Part shown: piece after piece, positions 1 to 11,000 of the stretch
How positions within the stretch are numbered: the first letter of the stretch is position 1
Layout: every line of letters starts with the position of its first letter
NCBI RefSeq assembly: GCF_048569485.1
Contig: NC_134357.1
Location: 475,707,187 to 475,771,186, forward strand
DNA from: Anomaloglossus baeobatrachus
Lineage: Eukaryota; Chordata; Amphibia; Anura; Aromobatidae
DNA: 64,000 nt
Direction of reading: 5' to 3'
Notes under the pieces: generated by a model
The model's input: the letters and a program-made list of their open reading frames with translations, nothing else
Database searches by the model: none
What the model was told of the DNA's origin: nothing
Made by a program: the position numbers and the translations under genes

Positions 1-411
1 ATTGCCGAGAGAGAACGACAGAGAGCCGAAGTGGTAGCCCGCACCATCCGCGAGAAGGACCATCTCCGCAATGCTACCTTCCGGATACGGGGCCCGGTGT
101 ATGAAGGTCAGGTCCGGAGATTTGATCCCCATCGGGGCTATGGCTTCATTTATGAGCCAGGCCTGGAGACCGAGGTGTTCGTGGCTCGCCGGGACGTGAA
201 TGCCCATCTGCCGACGGGCCACCCAGGCCGAGACCTGCTGCCAGGTGACCTTGTGGCTTACACTCGACACTGCGGGGAGAGGGGCTGGTATGCCCTCGAT
301 GTGAAGGGGAGGGAGAGCCGCAGTTCCCAGGCGGAGTCCCAGTCCCCTCCCCCACCTTGCCGTCCGGATGTCAAGGTGGAGGAGGCATGTGAGGAGGTCG
401 ACCTTAAGTGA
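1..411 (+). CDS. Partial open frame with a cold-shock-like domain, probably element-borne
   Basis: The frame is open from the first base of the window and ends at 411, giving at least 136 residues; the N-terminus lies outside. After a charged, possibly helical start (about residues 1-30), residues about 35-95 resemble a cold-shock domain: an RGYGFI motif at bases 133-150 (RNP1-like), then EVFVAR at 172-189 (RNP2-like), then a GDLVAY segment like the last strands. The tail is Ser/Pro/Glu rich. Cold-shock domains bind single-stranded RNA or DNA. The frame lies about 1.2 kb before a polypurine tract and 3' LTR, so I infer it belongs to the LTR element rather than to a host gene. A host exon or retrocopy caught in the element is the alternative. 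Domain similarity is by eye only. Confidence 0.45.
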   Translation: MAERERQRAEVVARTIREKDHLRNATFRIRGPVYEGQVRRFDPHRGYGFIYEPGLETEVFVARRDVNAHLPTGHPGRDLLPGDLVAYTRHCGERGWYALDVKGRESRSSQAESQSPPPPCRPDVKVEEACEEVDLK

Positions 412-925
412 AGGCAGCGGTCCACCGTTGCACCCAGTTGTCTCCGTTGGGACCCCCAGCACCGTTACTCCAGAGAATGAAAATTAATCTATCCGAAAAA
501 TTACCTGATTACCGTCCGAGAAAAGAACCGTCCCCGTTGGGACTGGAGTTGTCCCTGTTGTCAATTGACTACCCATACCCACATGAGAAACTCCTCATGA
601 ACATGGCTGTGAACTTGCAGGCCACCCACGAACTTGTGGGTTTGTAAATAATGTTGTGGGATGGATACCGTTGCTGCCTCCGGAGAGGCTGATTTGGAGG
701 ATGAGCCTGGAGGAAAGTGATGGCCCAGGCCCGCCACTACCGTAACCTGTGGCGATCCTCCAGGGCTCAGGGGTTCCCCTTGGACGTGGGGCCCCCTGAA
801 GTGACAGTCGGGTGCGAGTTACCGTACCCGTTCCCGCTCGGGCAGCCTGAACCTGGACTGGGGTCAAGGGGTGCTGCCCACTTCTGAGGGGCAGCATCAG
901 GGCCAGGTTGCTTGGGTGGGAGAGC

Positions 926-1235
926 GGAGAGTAGTAGAATTGGGTTTTAACACCGCGCCAATGACCGCTATGGACGTCTGTAAGATTTATGTTACTTTTT
1001 ATTTCATTTACAGGTCAACGCGTTTCTGGAGTCTCTGCTCCCTTCCTCAGGACAAGCAGGAAAAAAGTACATCAACTCTTGAGATTTGATGTACTTTTTT
1101 CCTGCATGTCCTGAGGAAGGGAGCAGAGACTCCAGAAACGCGTTGACCTGTAAATGAAATAAAAAGTAACATAAATCTTACAGACGTCCATAGCGGTCAT
1201 TGGCGCGGTGTTAAAACCCAATTCTACTACTCTCC
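926..1235. repeat. 150-bp-arm inverted repeat (large hairpin)
   Basis: Left arm 926-1075 pairs with right arm 1086-1235. The arms match along their whole length with about one mismatch; the centre is CTCTTGAGAT. The left arm overlaps the last three bases of the target duplication, as expected if microhomology primed the second strand. Confidence 0.85.
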
Positions 1236-1397
1236 GTTATCAGCCATCCTGGGTGCTGCTGCCGTGGCCTGGATTATCATGCGTGCATAGTAGTTGTGAC
1301 TGTCACAACTCTATTCGGTGAGTGCATTTGCTCTTGTTTTCACCCCATATTACTCGGGTAAAACCCTATTGCGCTTTTTTCTCCACAGTACTCACTT
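929..1397 (+). mobile_element. Fold-back retroposed insertion with 17-bp target duplication
   Basis: The insertion is bounded by the 17-bp direct repeat TTGGGTGGGAGAGCGGA at 912-928 and 1398-1414. Inside, 926-1075 and 1086-1235 are a near-perfect inverted repeat of 150 bp (one mismatch seen) around a 10-base centre; a unique tail of about 160 bp follows to 1397. The right arm carries the order CTGAGGAAGG ... GAAACGCG, also seen in a dispersed repeat near 30440. A long target duplication plus a 5' inverted segment is the signature of LINE-machinery insertion with twin priming; here the inverted segment is duplicated rather than simply flipped. The arms' near identity implies a recent event. 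Confidence 0.7.
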
Positions 1398-1590
1398 TTG
1401 GGTGGGAGAGCGGAAGACATCCGTCCGTTGTTGAAAATGTTTATATGTGCAACGTTTAAAGTGACCTGAAAAATGCTTATGTTTTAAATGTTTACCGTTT
1501 TACCATGTTATTTATATCTTTACAGTTTGAAAAATAAAACCGGTGATGGACGGGCAGCCCGCGGACGGTCTGCATTTTACCAAGGGGGAA

Positions 1591-2182
1591 TGTGGCGCCC
1601 TGGACTAGCCAGGTAGCCACAGACAAAACACACACACACCCCCACCCCCGGACAGTTACATTAGTCAGACACAAAACCCTTGTTGCCTCCCTCCAGGGTC
1701 TGATGTCCACACCAGGTGGGGCGGAGCCAGGCGGTTGGCCCCACCCACCGAGGAGTTCACAGGCCTGGAGGCGGGAAAAGGAGCAGATCAGTTGAGGTGG
1801 TGAAAGTGAGAGGTCACAGACTGCTGGTGTCTGGGTCAGAGCCCGGGCACTGACAGCAAGATTGGCAGACGGTGGTGGCCGTCTGCAGGAGTGGTGGATC
1901 AACACGGAACCGTGGGACCGGGGTCGGGCGGTGGCCCGCCGGTACCGAACCGGGGACCGAAGTGAAGCTAGCACACACAGGCAAGGCCATCGGACCCCGA
2001 CTAGGCTTGGAGCCGCTGTTAACAGTCAAATCCAAGTGTGACAGGTACCCTACGGGTTTCCTAACTACCCAAGTCCCGTCAGAAGGCAACCGTCCGCACC
2101 GTGAGGGTATACAGCCGCCGCCACAGGCTAGAGACCCTAGGGCCAGCGCCTGCTGGCAAAACGGGCTCCTCCGGCATCCAGG
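1591..2182 (+). repeat. 3' LTR, right end uncertain
   Basis: It begins TGTGGCGCCCTGGACTAG after a polypurine run. The opening contains an imperfect palindrome (CCTGG..CCAGG) shared with the LTR starts at 4350, 44943 and 59649. The GC-rich body continues to about 2180, where a Harbinger-type remnant begins. No clear terminal CA or target duplication was found, so the LTR may be truncated. Confidence 0.55.
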
Positions 2183-2840
2183 AGATGTGCGTCACGAAAA
2201 CCGTGACCCCGACGACATATCGCACAATCTATCGTCTCGTGTAAGACGGGCTTTGAACGTTGCGACATCGCAAGCTGATGCTGCGATGTAGCACGCGATA
2301 GTCCCCGCCCCCGTCACAGGTACGATATCGTGTGATAGCTGGCGTAGCGAAAATTATCGCTACGCCAGCTTCACATGCACTCACCTGCCCTGCGACCGTC
2401 GCTCTGGCCGGCGACCCGCCTCCTTCCTAAGGGGGCGGGTCGTGCGGCGTCATAGCGATGTCACACGGCAGGTGGCCAATAACGGCGGAGGGGCGGAGAT
2501 GAGCAGGATGTAAACATCCCGCCCACCTCCGTCCTTCTGCATAGTCGCTGGCGGCAGGTAAGGAGATGTTCCTCGCTCCTGCGGCTTCACACACAGCGAT
2601 GTGTGCGGCCGCAGGAACGAGAAACAACATCGTACCTGTCGCGGCACCGGCATTATGGAAATGTCGGTGAATGCAACGATGATACGATAACGACGTTTTT
2701 GCGCTCGTTCATCGTATCATCTAGCATTTACACAGTACGATGTCGAAAGTGACGCCGGATGTGCGTCACTTTCGATTTGACCCCACCGACATCGCACGTG
2801 TGATGTCGCAACGTGCAAAGCCGCCCTAAAGCCCGCATAA
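2183..2840 (+). mobile_element. Harbinger-type MITE, 3' terminal remnant split by a second copy
   Basis: The segment 2183-2244 (gtgcgtcacg... to gtgtaa) matches the 3' end of the same family at about 50590-50650. It resumes at 2830-2840 (agcccgcataag). Joined across the inner copy it reads GTGTAAAGCCCGCATAAG, like GTGTAAAGCCCGCTTAAG at the right end of the 50-kb copy. The 5' part of this outer copy is missing. Confidence 0.65.
2245..2826 (+). mobile_element. Non-autonomous PIF/Harbinger-like element (MITE), 582 bp
   Basis: Terminal inverted repeats are GACGGGCTTTGAACGTTGCG on the left and the complement of CGCAACGTGCAAAGCCGCCC on the right. The target duplication is TAA (2242-2244 and 2827-2829), the 3-bp TWA type of PIF/Harbinger. 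No transposase frame. Two relatives lie at 50077-50656 (580 bp) and 57612-58129. It inserted into the terminal repeat of an older copy of its own family. The superfamily call rests on target-site length and sequence only. Confidence 0.75.
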
Positions 2841-3480
2841 GACATGAAGTCAATCAAGTTGTTACCAGCTCTGGCATAGATTCTGCAGGCTGTAATAGTT
2901 TGTCCATGGCGTTTCTGCTCTGTGATGACTGGTCCTTCCTGACTCCTTGGGACCCTGTCATTTCTCAGTGTCAGATGTGTCACCCTCTGAAGAACAAGTC
3001 AATATTCTGTGACGGAGATGTTCTTCACAGGCTTCTCGCATTAGTCATCTGTCAGCTAACTTCTTAGCTTCAAGTAGAAGAGCTGGCTGCCCTTACAGCT
3101 CCCATTCAGATCGGCAGCTTCTGCACCATCGTGGCCTCTGGTCAATGGTGGATATAGGATAGATAGCGCCCTGTGATAGGACTTTCAGTAAAATGTTCTG
3201 GTGTTTGTGGCCCCAAAAGTCCAAAGAGAAGAAAACCCCGTTTTTGTTAATTACATTTTTTTTCAAAATTTTATTTCTCTTTTCTCTGATCCGTGCCATA
3301 AAATGTACAGTATCGCAGGCGTACTCCATCTCTATGCGCTCAAGGAGAGCGCGTCATTGATAGGGCAAGCACAAGCAGCCATTAATATCATGTTTCCTGC
3401 ATTCACTATTGGACAGGAAGCGAGCGGCTGAGGTTGGGTACCGGACCACTAAGTGCAAGACAGTGCCATACCCTACAACA
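2841..3480. other. Non-coding, nothing recognised
   Basis: Mixed-composition DNA without convincing coding potential, terminal repeats or tandem structure. The short open frames here lack any recognisable domain. Confidence 0.5.
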
Positions 3481-4349
3481 ATAAATCCTTTCTTCTCCTG
3501 TAGCCTTATTATTCCTTCATCCGTCCTTTTATTCTTCTGCTCTCCTTTATTATCCTTTACCTTTCCTTAATCTTTTTCCTCCTCTCTTTCTCTTTTTCTT
3601 TCATTTATTAGCTGCATTCTTCCCTTTCTTTCTTTTTTTATTGTTTCTTTTCTCAGACCTCTCATTTCTTCTTTTGCTTCCTTTTTCTATTTCCTATCAT
3701 TTTCTATTTTTTTAATTATATTTATTTTCTTTCTTTGCTCCTTCTCTTTTCCATTCCCTTTCTTTTCTTTATTATTTCTTTTCCATACCTTCTTCCAATT
3801 TTCTTACCTCTCTCTTTTTCTTTTATTACTTTTCCTTTTTCCATTCCTTTTATTCCATTTCTTCTTTTCCTTCCTTTTATTATCTTTTCTCTGACAGATA
3901 TGCTTCCAATATATACCTTAGCCTAAGTAATTGTCCTTCCTTTTTTCGCTCCCTAGCTACCTTCCTTTCTACCTTCCTTCCTTCTTTCCTTCCTTCTCTT
4001 TGATTTTCTATTCAGTACTTTTCCTTCCCATCCCTTCCTTGCTTTCATTACCTTTCCCTTTCCTCTTTTATTACTTTTATTTCATTTTCTCTCATTTTTT
4101 AATTACTTTTTCATTCCTTCTTTTCCTTCATTTCTTTTCCTTCACTTTCCTCTTTCCTTCAATACATTATTTGTCCTGAGTTTTCCCTCTTTTCTATACC
4201 CTTTAATTCTTTTTTTCCCCCCTTTTTTATACCTTTACTTATTTTTCTTACTCTTCCCTTCCCCTCATTTCTTTTCCTTCCTTCCGTCTGTCCTTCCTTC
4301 CTCCCATCCATCCATCTGTCCTTCCTTCAGTCCTTTCCATCTGTCCTTC
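3481..4349 (+). repeat. Long polypyrimidine (C/T-rich) tract
   Basis: About 870 bp of irregular CTTTT, CCTTT and CCTTCC runs with only scattered purines on the plus strand. Such asymmetry can favour triplex (H-DNA) structure when mirror symmetry exists. Its right edge is the LTR start at 4350. The translated F/L/S/P-rich frames are compositional. Confidence 0.85.
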
Positions 4350-4880
4350 TGTGGTGCCCCTGAGGCTTCAGTCGCCACAGGGTACTGCACCTCGGCTGAG
4401 GTGCGGTATCCATCCCGGGTTTGGAAGAGGTCATTGCCGGTAACCACCACAATCCACACAACACACAGTTACCCTCCCACCGAGACTGGTTAGGGTAGGT
4501 CGCTAGGGGGTGGCCATCACAAGGTATGGGACCTCCTGCCCACGAATGATGGCTCAGATGTGGCAGCACGGAGGTGGTGGTAGAGAGCTGGCTCTAGGAC
4601 GAGACACAGGTTAGGAACACAAGACTGGTACTAGGACATAATAGCAGAACAAGTCACAGTATTGCACATGGACCTGAAAACTAGAAACGCACTTACTAAT
4701 AGGCAACGTTGCTCAGGCGCCTCCTGGAAGGGGAGGCGGTCTTAAATACCTTTAAGGTAACAGGTGACCTCAGGGATCGCTTCCAGGTAATGGGACGCCG
4801 GCGCTTTACAGGCACCTTACTACTGGAAGCAGGAAGAGGCTGCGGTAGACCCTGGGGCAGGAGAGGAGCACATGCAGCCG
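4350..4880 (+). repeat. LTR fragment of the TGTG(A/G)(C/T)GCC family
   Basis: It begins TGTGGTGCCCCTGAGGCTTC and continues GTCGCCACAGGGTACTGCA, closely parallel to the LTR start at 59649 (GTCGTCACAGGGTACTGCA). The right boundary is unclear because it runs into a minisatellite. No internal element sequence follows, so it is probably a solo or truncated LTR. Confidence 0.5.
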
Positions 4881-4883
4881 CCG

Positions 4884-5158
4884 GGCAAATGAGAGGGAGG
4901 TCGCCCCTGCCGGAGCTTGGGAGCGTGTGGGGATACCACTCTGGGACCAGGCAGGTGAGGGGGAGGGTGCCCCTGCCGGAGCCTGGGAGCATGTGGGGAT
5001 ACCGCGCTGGGACCGGGCAGATGAGAAGGAGGGTGCCCCCGCTGGAGCCTGGGATCATGCAGGGATACCGCGCTGGGACTGGACAGGTGAGAGGGAGGGC
5101 GCCCCCGCTGGAACCTGGGAGCGTGCGGGGATACTGCGCTGGGACCGGGCAGATTAGC
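4884..5158 (+). repeat. 66-bp minisatellite, about four units
   Basis: The units run from GGGCAAATGAGAGGG to CTGGGACC and repeat at about 4884, 4951, 5017 and 5083, with point differences. Unit length is a multiple of three, which explains the open frames across it. Confidence 0.8.
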
Positions 5159-5744
5159 GCCTCACTATTAGATACACTTGCTCAAGATGCTGTATCACAC
5201 ATGATCAGATTAGATACACAGCCCAGCAGTGTGACTTTTTCTACCACTCCTATGTTATTCCTACATGTCATCTACGTAAATAACCGCATAAAGTAAGATG
5301 AAACGCTCGCTCTGCTCCTCCGGCACCGCCGGCCGCCCGTCTGACGTGCTCCATCGGGGCAATCCATCTCCCTGTGGCTTTCGCTCTGTGGTTTGTATTG
5401 CTGGAAACCATTGTCAGAGGGAGCTCGTCAGGAAGAGACGCCGCCTGACGATGGACCTGACGTCCGCAACATGACGCTAATTCAACTCTTCATGGAGGAA
5501 AGACTCCGAAGAGAAAAACATCACACTAATGAAAAGCAGATGAAGGCCCCAGGAGAGAAAATCCAGCATGGAGACCGGCGAGAGCTCACCACAAGCGGAG
5601 GAGCCGATAACTGTCTGACAGTGGTTTCTTCATTACAATCAGAGCAAATTATAGTCTGATCTGTGTGCAACCACCGCATCAACAGATGACAGAAAATGCC
5701 TAGATTATAGCAGCATGGCCCATAGCACTATGTACAAGGTGTAT
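5159..5744. other. Non-coding, nothing firmly recognised
   Basis: About 5160-5240 resembles a dispersed repeat (GATCAGATTAGATACACAGC). An 88-codon open frame at 5393-5659 encodes a charged peptide without a known domain; I do not call it a gene. The first diverged 45-bp units appear from about 5745. Confidence 0.4.
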
Positions 5745-8700
5745 AACTTATCCCAGCATTACACATATAATTATATATGAAAGGTACTTAGGTTATACCA
5801 GCTGTACATATATAAGAAGATACCCAGGTTATACCAGCTGTACATTTATTATATACAGGAGATTCCCAGGTTATACCTGCTGTACATATATAATTATATA
5901 CAGGAGATACCCAGGTTATACCAGCTGTACACATATAATTATATACAGGAGATACCCAGGTTATACCAGCTGTACATATATAATTATATACAGGAGATAC
6001 CCAGGTTATACCAGCTGTACATATATAATTATATACAGGAGATACCCAGGTTATACCAGCTGTACATATATAATTATATACAGGAGATGCCCAGGTTATA
6101 CCAGCTGTACATTTATTATATACAGGAGATTCCCAGGTTATACCAGCTGTACATTTATTATATACAGGAGATTCCCAGGTTATACCAGCTGTACATATAT
6201 TATTATATACAGGAGATTCCCAGGTTATACCAGCTGTACATATATAATTATATACAGGATATACCCAGGTTATACCAGCTGTACATATATTATTATATAC
6301 AGGATATACCCAGGTTATACCAGATGTACATATATAATTATATACAGGAGATACCCAGGTTATACCAGCTGTACATATATAATTATATACAGAAGATTCC
6401 CAGGTTATACCAGCTGTACATATATTATTATATACAGGAGATACCCAGGTTATACCAGCTGTACATATATAATTATATACAGGATATACCCAGGTTATAC
6501 CAGCTGTACATATATAATTATATACAGGATATACCCAGGTTATACCAGCTGTACATGTATTATTATATACAGGAGATTCCCAGGTTATACCAGCTGTACA
6601 TATATAATTATATACAGGATATACTCAGGTTATACCAGCTGTACATATATTATTATATACAGGAGATTCCCAGGTTATACCAGCTGTACATATATTATTA
6701 TATACAGGAGATTCCCAGGTTATACCAGCTGTACATATATAATTATATACAGGATATACCCAGGTTATACCATCTGTACATATATTATTATATACAGGAG
6801 ATTCCCAGGTTATACCAGCTGTACATATATTATTATATACAGGAGATTCCCAGGTTATACCAGCTGTACATATATAATTATATACAGAAGATGCCCAGGT
6901 TATACCAGCTGTACATATATAATTATATACAGAAGATGCCCAGGTTATAGCAGCTGTACATATATAATTATATACAGGAGATTCCCAGGTTATACCAGCT
7001 GTACATATATAATTATATTCAGGAGATACCCAGGTTATACCGGCTGTACATATATAATTATATACAGAAGATGCCCAGGTCATACCAGCTGTACATATAT
7101 AATTATATACAGAAGATGCCCAGGTTATACCAGCTGTACATATATAATTATATACAGAAGATGCCCAGGTTATAGCAGCTGTACATATATAATTATATAC
7201 AGGAGATTCCCAGGTTATACCAGCTGTACATATATAATTATATACAGGAGATGCCTAGGTTATACCAGCTGTACATATATAATTATATACAGGAGATGCC
7301 CAGGTTATACCAGCTGTACATATATAATTATATACAGAAGATACCCAGGTTATATCAGCTGTACATATATAATTATATACTGAAGATATGCCCAGGTTAT
7401 ACCAGCTGTACATATATAATTATATACAGAAGATACCCAGGTTATACCAGCTGTACATATATAATTATATACAGAAGATACCCAGGTTATACCAGCTGTA
7501 CATATATAATTATATACAGAAGATACCCAGATTATACCAGCTGTACATATATAATTATATACAGAAGATACCCAGGTTATATCAGCTGTACATATATAAT
7601 TATATACAGAAGATACCCAGGTTATACCAGCTGTACACATATAATTATATACAGAAGATACCCAGGTTATATCAGCTGTACATATATAATTATATACAGA
7701 AGATGCCCAGGTTATACCAGCTGTACATATATAATTATATACAGAAGATGCCCAGGTTATACCAGCTGTACATATATAATTATATACAGGAGATGCCCAG
7801 GTTATATCAGCTGTACATATATAATTATATACAGGAGATACCCAGGTTATACCAGCTGTACATATATAATTATATACAGGAGATGCCCAGGTTATATCAG
7901 ATGTACATATATAATTATATACAGAAGATACCCAGGTTATACCAGCTGTACATATATAATTATATACAGAAGATACCCAGGTTATACCAGCTGTACACAT
8001 ATAATTATATACAGAAGATACCCAGGTTATATCAGCTGTACATATATAATTATATACAGAAGATACCCAGGTTATACCAGCTGTACATATATAATTATAT
8101 ACAGAAGATACCCAGGTTATACCAGCTGTACACATATAATTATATACAGAAGATACCCAGGTTATACCAGCTGTACACATATAATTATATACAGAAGATA
8201 CCCAGGTTATATCAGCTGTACATATATAATTATATACAGAAGATGCCCAGGTTATACCAGCTGTACATATATAATTATATACAGAAGATGCCCAGGTTAT
8301 ACCAGCTGTACATATATAATTATATACAGGAGATGCCCAGGTTATATCAGCTGTACATATATAATTATATACAGGAGATACCCAGGTTATACCAGCTGTA
8401 CATATATAATTATATACAGGAGATGCCCAGGTTATATCAGATGTACATATATAATTATATACAGAAGATACCCAGGTTATACCAGCTGTACATATATAAT
8501 TATATACAGAAGATACCCAGGTTATACCAGCTGTACACATATAATTATATACAGAAGATACCCAGGTTATATCAGCTGTACATATATAATTATATACAGA
8601 AGATACCCAGGTTATACCAGCTGTACATATATAATTATATACAGAAGATACCCAGGTTATACCAGCTGTACACATATAATTATATACAGAAGATACCAGG

Positions 8701-9217
8701 TATATCAGCTGTACATATATAATTATATACTGAAGATATGCCCAGGTTATACCAGCTGTACATATATAATTATATACAGAAGATACCCAGGTTATATCAG
8801 CTGTACATATATAATTATATACAGAAGATGCCCAGGTTATACCAGCTGTACATATATAATTATATACAGAAGATGCCCAGGTTATATCAGCTGTATATAT
8901 ATAATTATATACTGAAGATATACCCAGGTTACACCAGCTGTACATATATAATTATATACAGAAGATGCCCAGGTTATACCAGCTGTACATATATAATTAT
9001 ATACAGGAGATGCCCAGGTTATATCAGCTGTACATATATAATTATATACAGGAGATACCCAGGTTATACCAGCTGTACATATATAATTATATACAGGAGA
9101 TGCCCAGGTTATACCAGCTGTACATATATAATTATATACAGGAGATGCCCAGGTTATACCAGCTGTACATATATAATTATATACAGGAGATGCCCAGGTT
9201 ATACCAGCTGTACATAT
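5745..9217 (+). repeat. AT-rich 45-bp minisatellite, left part
   Basis: About 77 units of CCCAGGTTATACCAGCTGTA followed by an AT-rich second half ending ATACAGAAGAT(A/G). Most units are 45 bp; 42- and 47-bp variants occur. Each unit carries the palindromes CAGCTG and TATATAATTATATA. Because 45 is a multiple of three, frames stay open on both strands for up to 554 codons; these have no coding meaning. The left edge is the more diverged. The Gmr1-like element interrupts the array at 9218. Confidence 0.97.
7594..8697 (+). repeat. 540-bp higher-order duplication inside the 45-bp array
   Basis: Bases 7594-8157 are identical to 8134-8697 at an offset of 540 bp, which is twelve 45-bp units. Unit variants (CAGATG for CAGCTG, TACACATATA for TACATATATA) recur in the same order, showing copying of a block rather than independent drift. 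Confidence 0.85.
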
Positions 9218-9520
9218 TGTGAGACTGTGACCGGGATTGTCTATGACGGCCGGTACGTCTCGCCCCGGTTGTGCTCACTCCATGATGGAAAGTAGCTCCA
9301 CTCCGGGGTTAATGCTGTTTCCCTACAGGGTTAAAAAGGAAACAGAAAGATGGGCGGGGGAGCTTAGTGTGTGAGGGAGTGAACACAACTCCCTGAGTTT
9401 GCTGCCGGAGAGGCCATGTGTACTGTTGTGGACTGTTGTTTGACTATTAAACCGGATGCTGTGAACCTTGATGCCTGGATCCTGTGTCTTCTGCTGCGCA
9501 GCCGACCACGCTACCTCACA
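9218..9520 (+). repeat. 5' LTR of the Gmr1-like element
   Basis: 303 bp, starting TGTGAGACTG and ending CTACCTCACA, with a short inverted terminal repeat (TGTGAG/CTCACA). An ATTAAA near 9447 may serve as polyadenylation signal. Sequence matches the 3' LTR without a difference seen by eye. Confidence 0.95.
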
Positions 9521-9522
9521 TA

Positions 9523-9540
9523 TGGTGGAGAATGCGGGCA
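9523..9540 (+). other. Primer binding site of the Gmr1-like element
   Basis: TGGTGGAGAATGCGGGC begins two bases after the 5' LTR. The TGGTGGAG start matches the complement of a tRNA-Ala acceptor end plus CCA; the inner part matches less well. Confidence 0.6.
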
Positions 9541-9636
9541 TGCCAGCCCGGTGAGGTGTAGCATCCATCCCTGGTGACCCAGCTGCGCATGTCCTGGATT
9601 CGAGCGGCTATACTACAGCCCAAACCCGGCGACGCC

Positions 9637-10700
9637 ATGGAGGATATACTAAAGCATTTGGCTCAGGCTAATGCACAGCAGCAACAGACCAATGCACACC
9701 TGCTCCAATCCTTGCAAGTGCAGGAAAAAAAACTCCAAGAACAGATGGATTAGGCCAATGCACATCAGCAGCAAGCCTTGCAATTGCAGGAAAAAAGGCA
9801 CCAAGAACAGATGGTTCTCCTGGCCAAGTCGATCCGTGCCGGACCGGCAGCAACAACCCCGGGACCGGGTGACGACGGCAGCGTCCGGAAAGCGGTGAGA
9901 CAAGCGTTGCAAAAGATGACCCCGGGTGATGATGTGGAAGCGTTCCTGGCGGTGTTTGAGCGGGTGGCCGAGCGGGAAAAGCTGCCGACCCCGCAGTGGG
10001 CTGAGGTATTGTCGCCCTATCTGACGGGGGAACCCCAAAAAGCGTACCTGGACCTCTGTACCGAGGACGCCATTGACTATGTGACCCTGAAAGCCGAAAT
10101 ACTGGCTCGGTTGGGGGTGAATACCTATGTACGGGCTCAGCGGGTAAATCAGTGGTTCTATGAGGAAGCCAAACCCGTACGCTGACAGGCCTATGACTTG
10201 TTGCATCTCGTAAAAAAGTGGTTGCAGCCTGACACTCTGAGCCCGGCGCAAATGGTGGAAAGGGTAGTTGTTGATCGTTTTGTGCGCACCTTACCCGTCA
10301 CCATTCAACGGTGGGTAGGACAGGGCGACCCAAGTACCCTGGACCAATTAGTGGGCCTGGTAGAGCGGCATGTGGCTACGCAGGACTTGATACGGGACAC
10401 TGAGACTTTGCGTACCGCCCGTCGGTCCGGCCCCTCCAAGCCTAGGGCCAAGGACCCACCGCTGACACCGGTGCGGGAGTCCGCTACCGTCCCGTCTGAA
10501 GCCGCACCCTCCATCCCTGAGGTCCGGAAGGCTATGTACCCTAAACGACAACTCGTCAAGGGGGTTTCCTTCCCTATTAGATGTTGGCGGTGCCAGCGGG
10601 TGGGACATATGGAAGCCCAGTGTCCACTCACCACGGAGCCCATGGATTGTGGGGTTACCCGGCGGGGTTCAATGTATGCTCAGGTGGTGTGTACCGCTGA
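9637..10700 (+). pseudogene. gag: gag region of the Gmr1-like element
   Basis: The first ATG after the primer site opens a Gln-rich, coiled-coil-like stretch. A capsid-like segment follows at about 9900-10400. A CCHC zinc knuckle lies at about 10582-10623 with the spacing C-x2-C-x4-H-x4-C (CWRCQRVGHMEAQC). These parts package element RNA in virus-like particles. Treated as a fossil; no reconstruction is attempted. Confidence 0.8.
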
Positions 10701-10734
10701 CCTGGTCTCCCCAGAGACTGAGCCCCACTTGTGC

Positions 10735-11000
10735 CAAATACAGGTGAATGGATGTCCGGTTACAGGCTTGTTGGATTCCGGAAGCTTAGTGACCCTTGTG
10801 CGATCAACCCTAAGGGCTAAAGTAAAGGCCACAGGACGTACCGTGGGGGTGGTTTGCATACATGGGGACCGCCGAGACTATCCCACGGGGATTGTCACCA
10901 TCACAGCACCTTGCGGTCAGTTGCAACATGAGGTGGGACTTATTAACTCTCTTCCCTATGACGTGATCCTAGGAAGGGATCTGCCCTATTTTTGGACTTT
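10735..11000 (+). pseudogene. Aspartic protease domain of the Gmr1-like element
   Basis: The motif LLDSGSLVTLV at about 10767-10800 is the active-site D(S/T)G loop of retroviral-type proteases, and VILGRDL at about 10963-10983 is the downstream flap/ILGRD-like motif. This domain would cleave the Gag-Pol product. Confidence 0.85.

Larger units (their letters stand above)
1..1590 (+). mobile_element. 3' internal part of an LTR retrotransposon (enters from left of window)
   Basis: The stretch ends in a purine run (caagggggaa, about 1580-1590) directly before a sequence starting TGTGGCGCCC, which is the arrangement of polypurine tract and 3' LTR. Its left side holds an open frame (1-411), then GC-rich DNA without a recognisable pol domain, interrupted by an unrelated fold-back insertion (929-1397). 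No reverse transcriptase or integrase motif is visible here, so either pol lies left of the window or the element is non-autonomous. Class assignment (Ty3/gypsy or ERV) cannot be made from this piece. Treated as a fossil. Confidence 0.6.

Noticed and set aside
1814-2291. Overlapping frames on both strands in the 1591 LTR
   Set aside because: GC-rich LTR sequence without stops by chance; no domain.
3735-4179. Hydrophobic F/L/S-rich frames that mimic membrane proteins
   Set aside because: They are translations of the polypyrimidine tract.
5393-5659. 88-codon frame with charged residues
   Set aside because: No homology recognised, no splice or start context; could be chance.
6087-9295. Open frames of 185-554 codons on both strands encoding PRLYQLYIYNYIQ-type repeats
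   Set aside because: They are read-through of a 45-bp (15-codon) tandem repeat; both strands and several frames are open, there is no start context or domain, and unit variants shift the frame.
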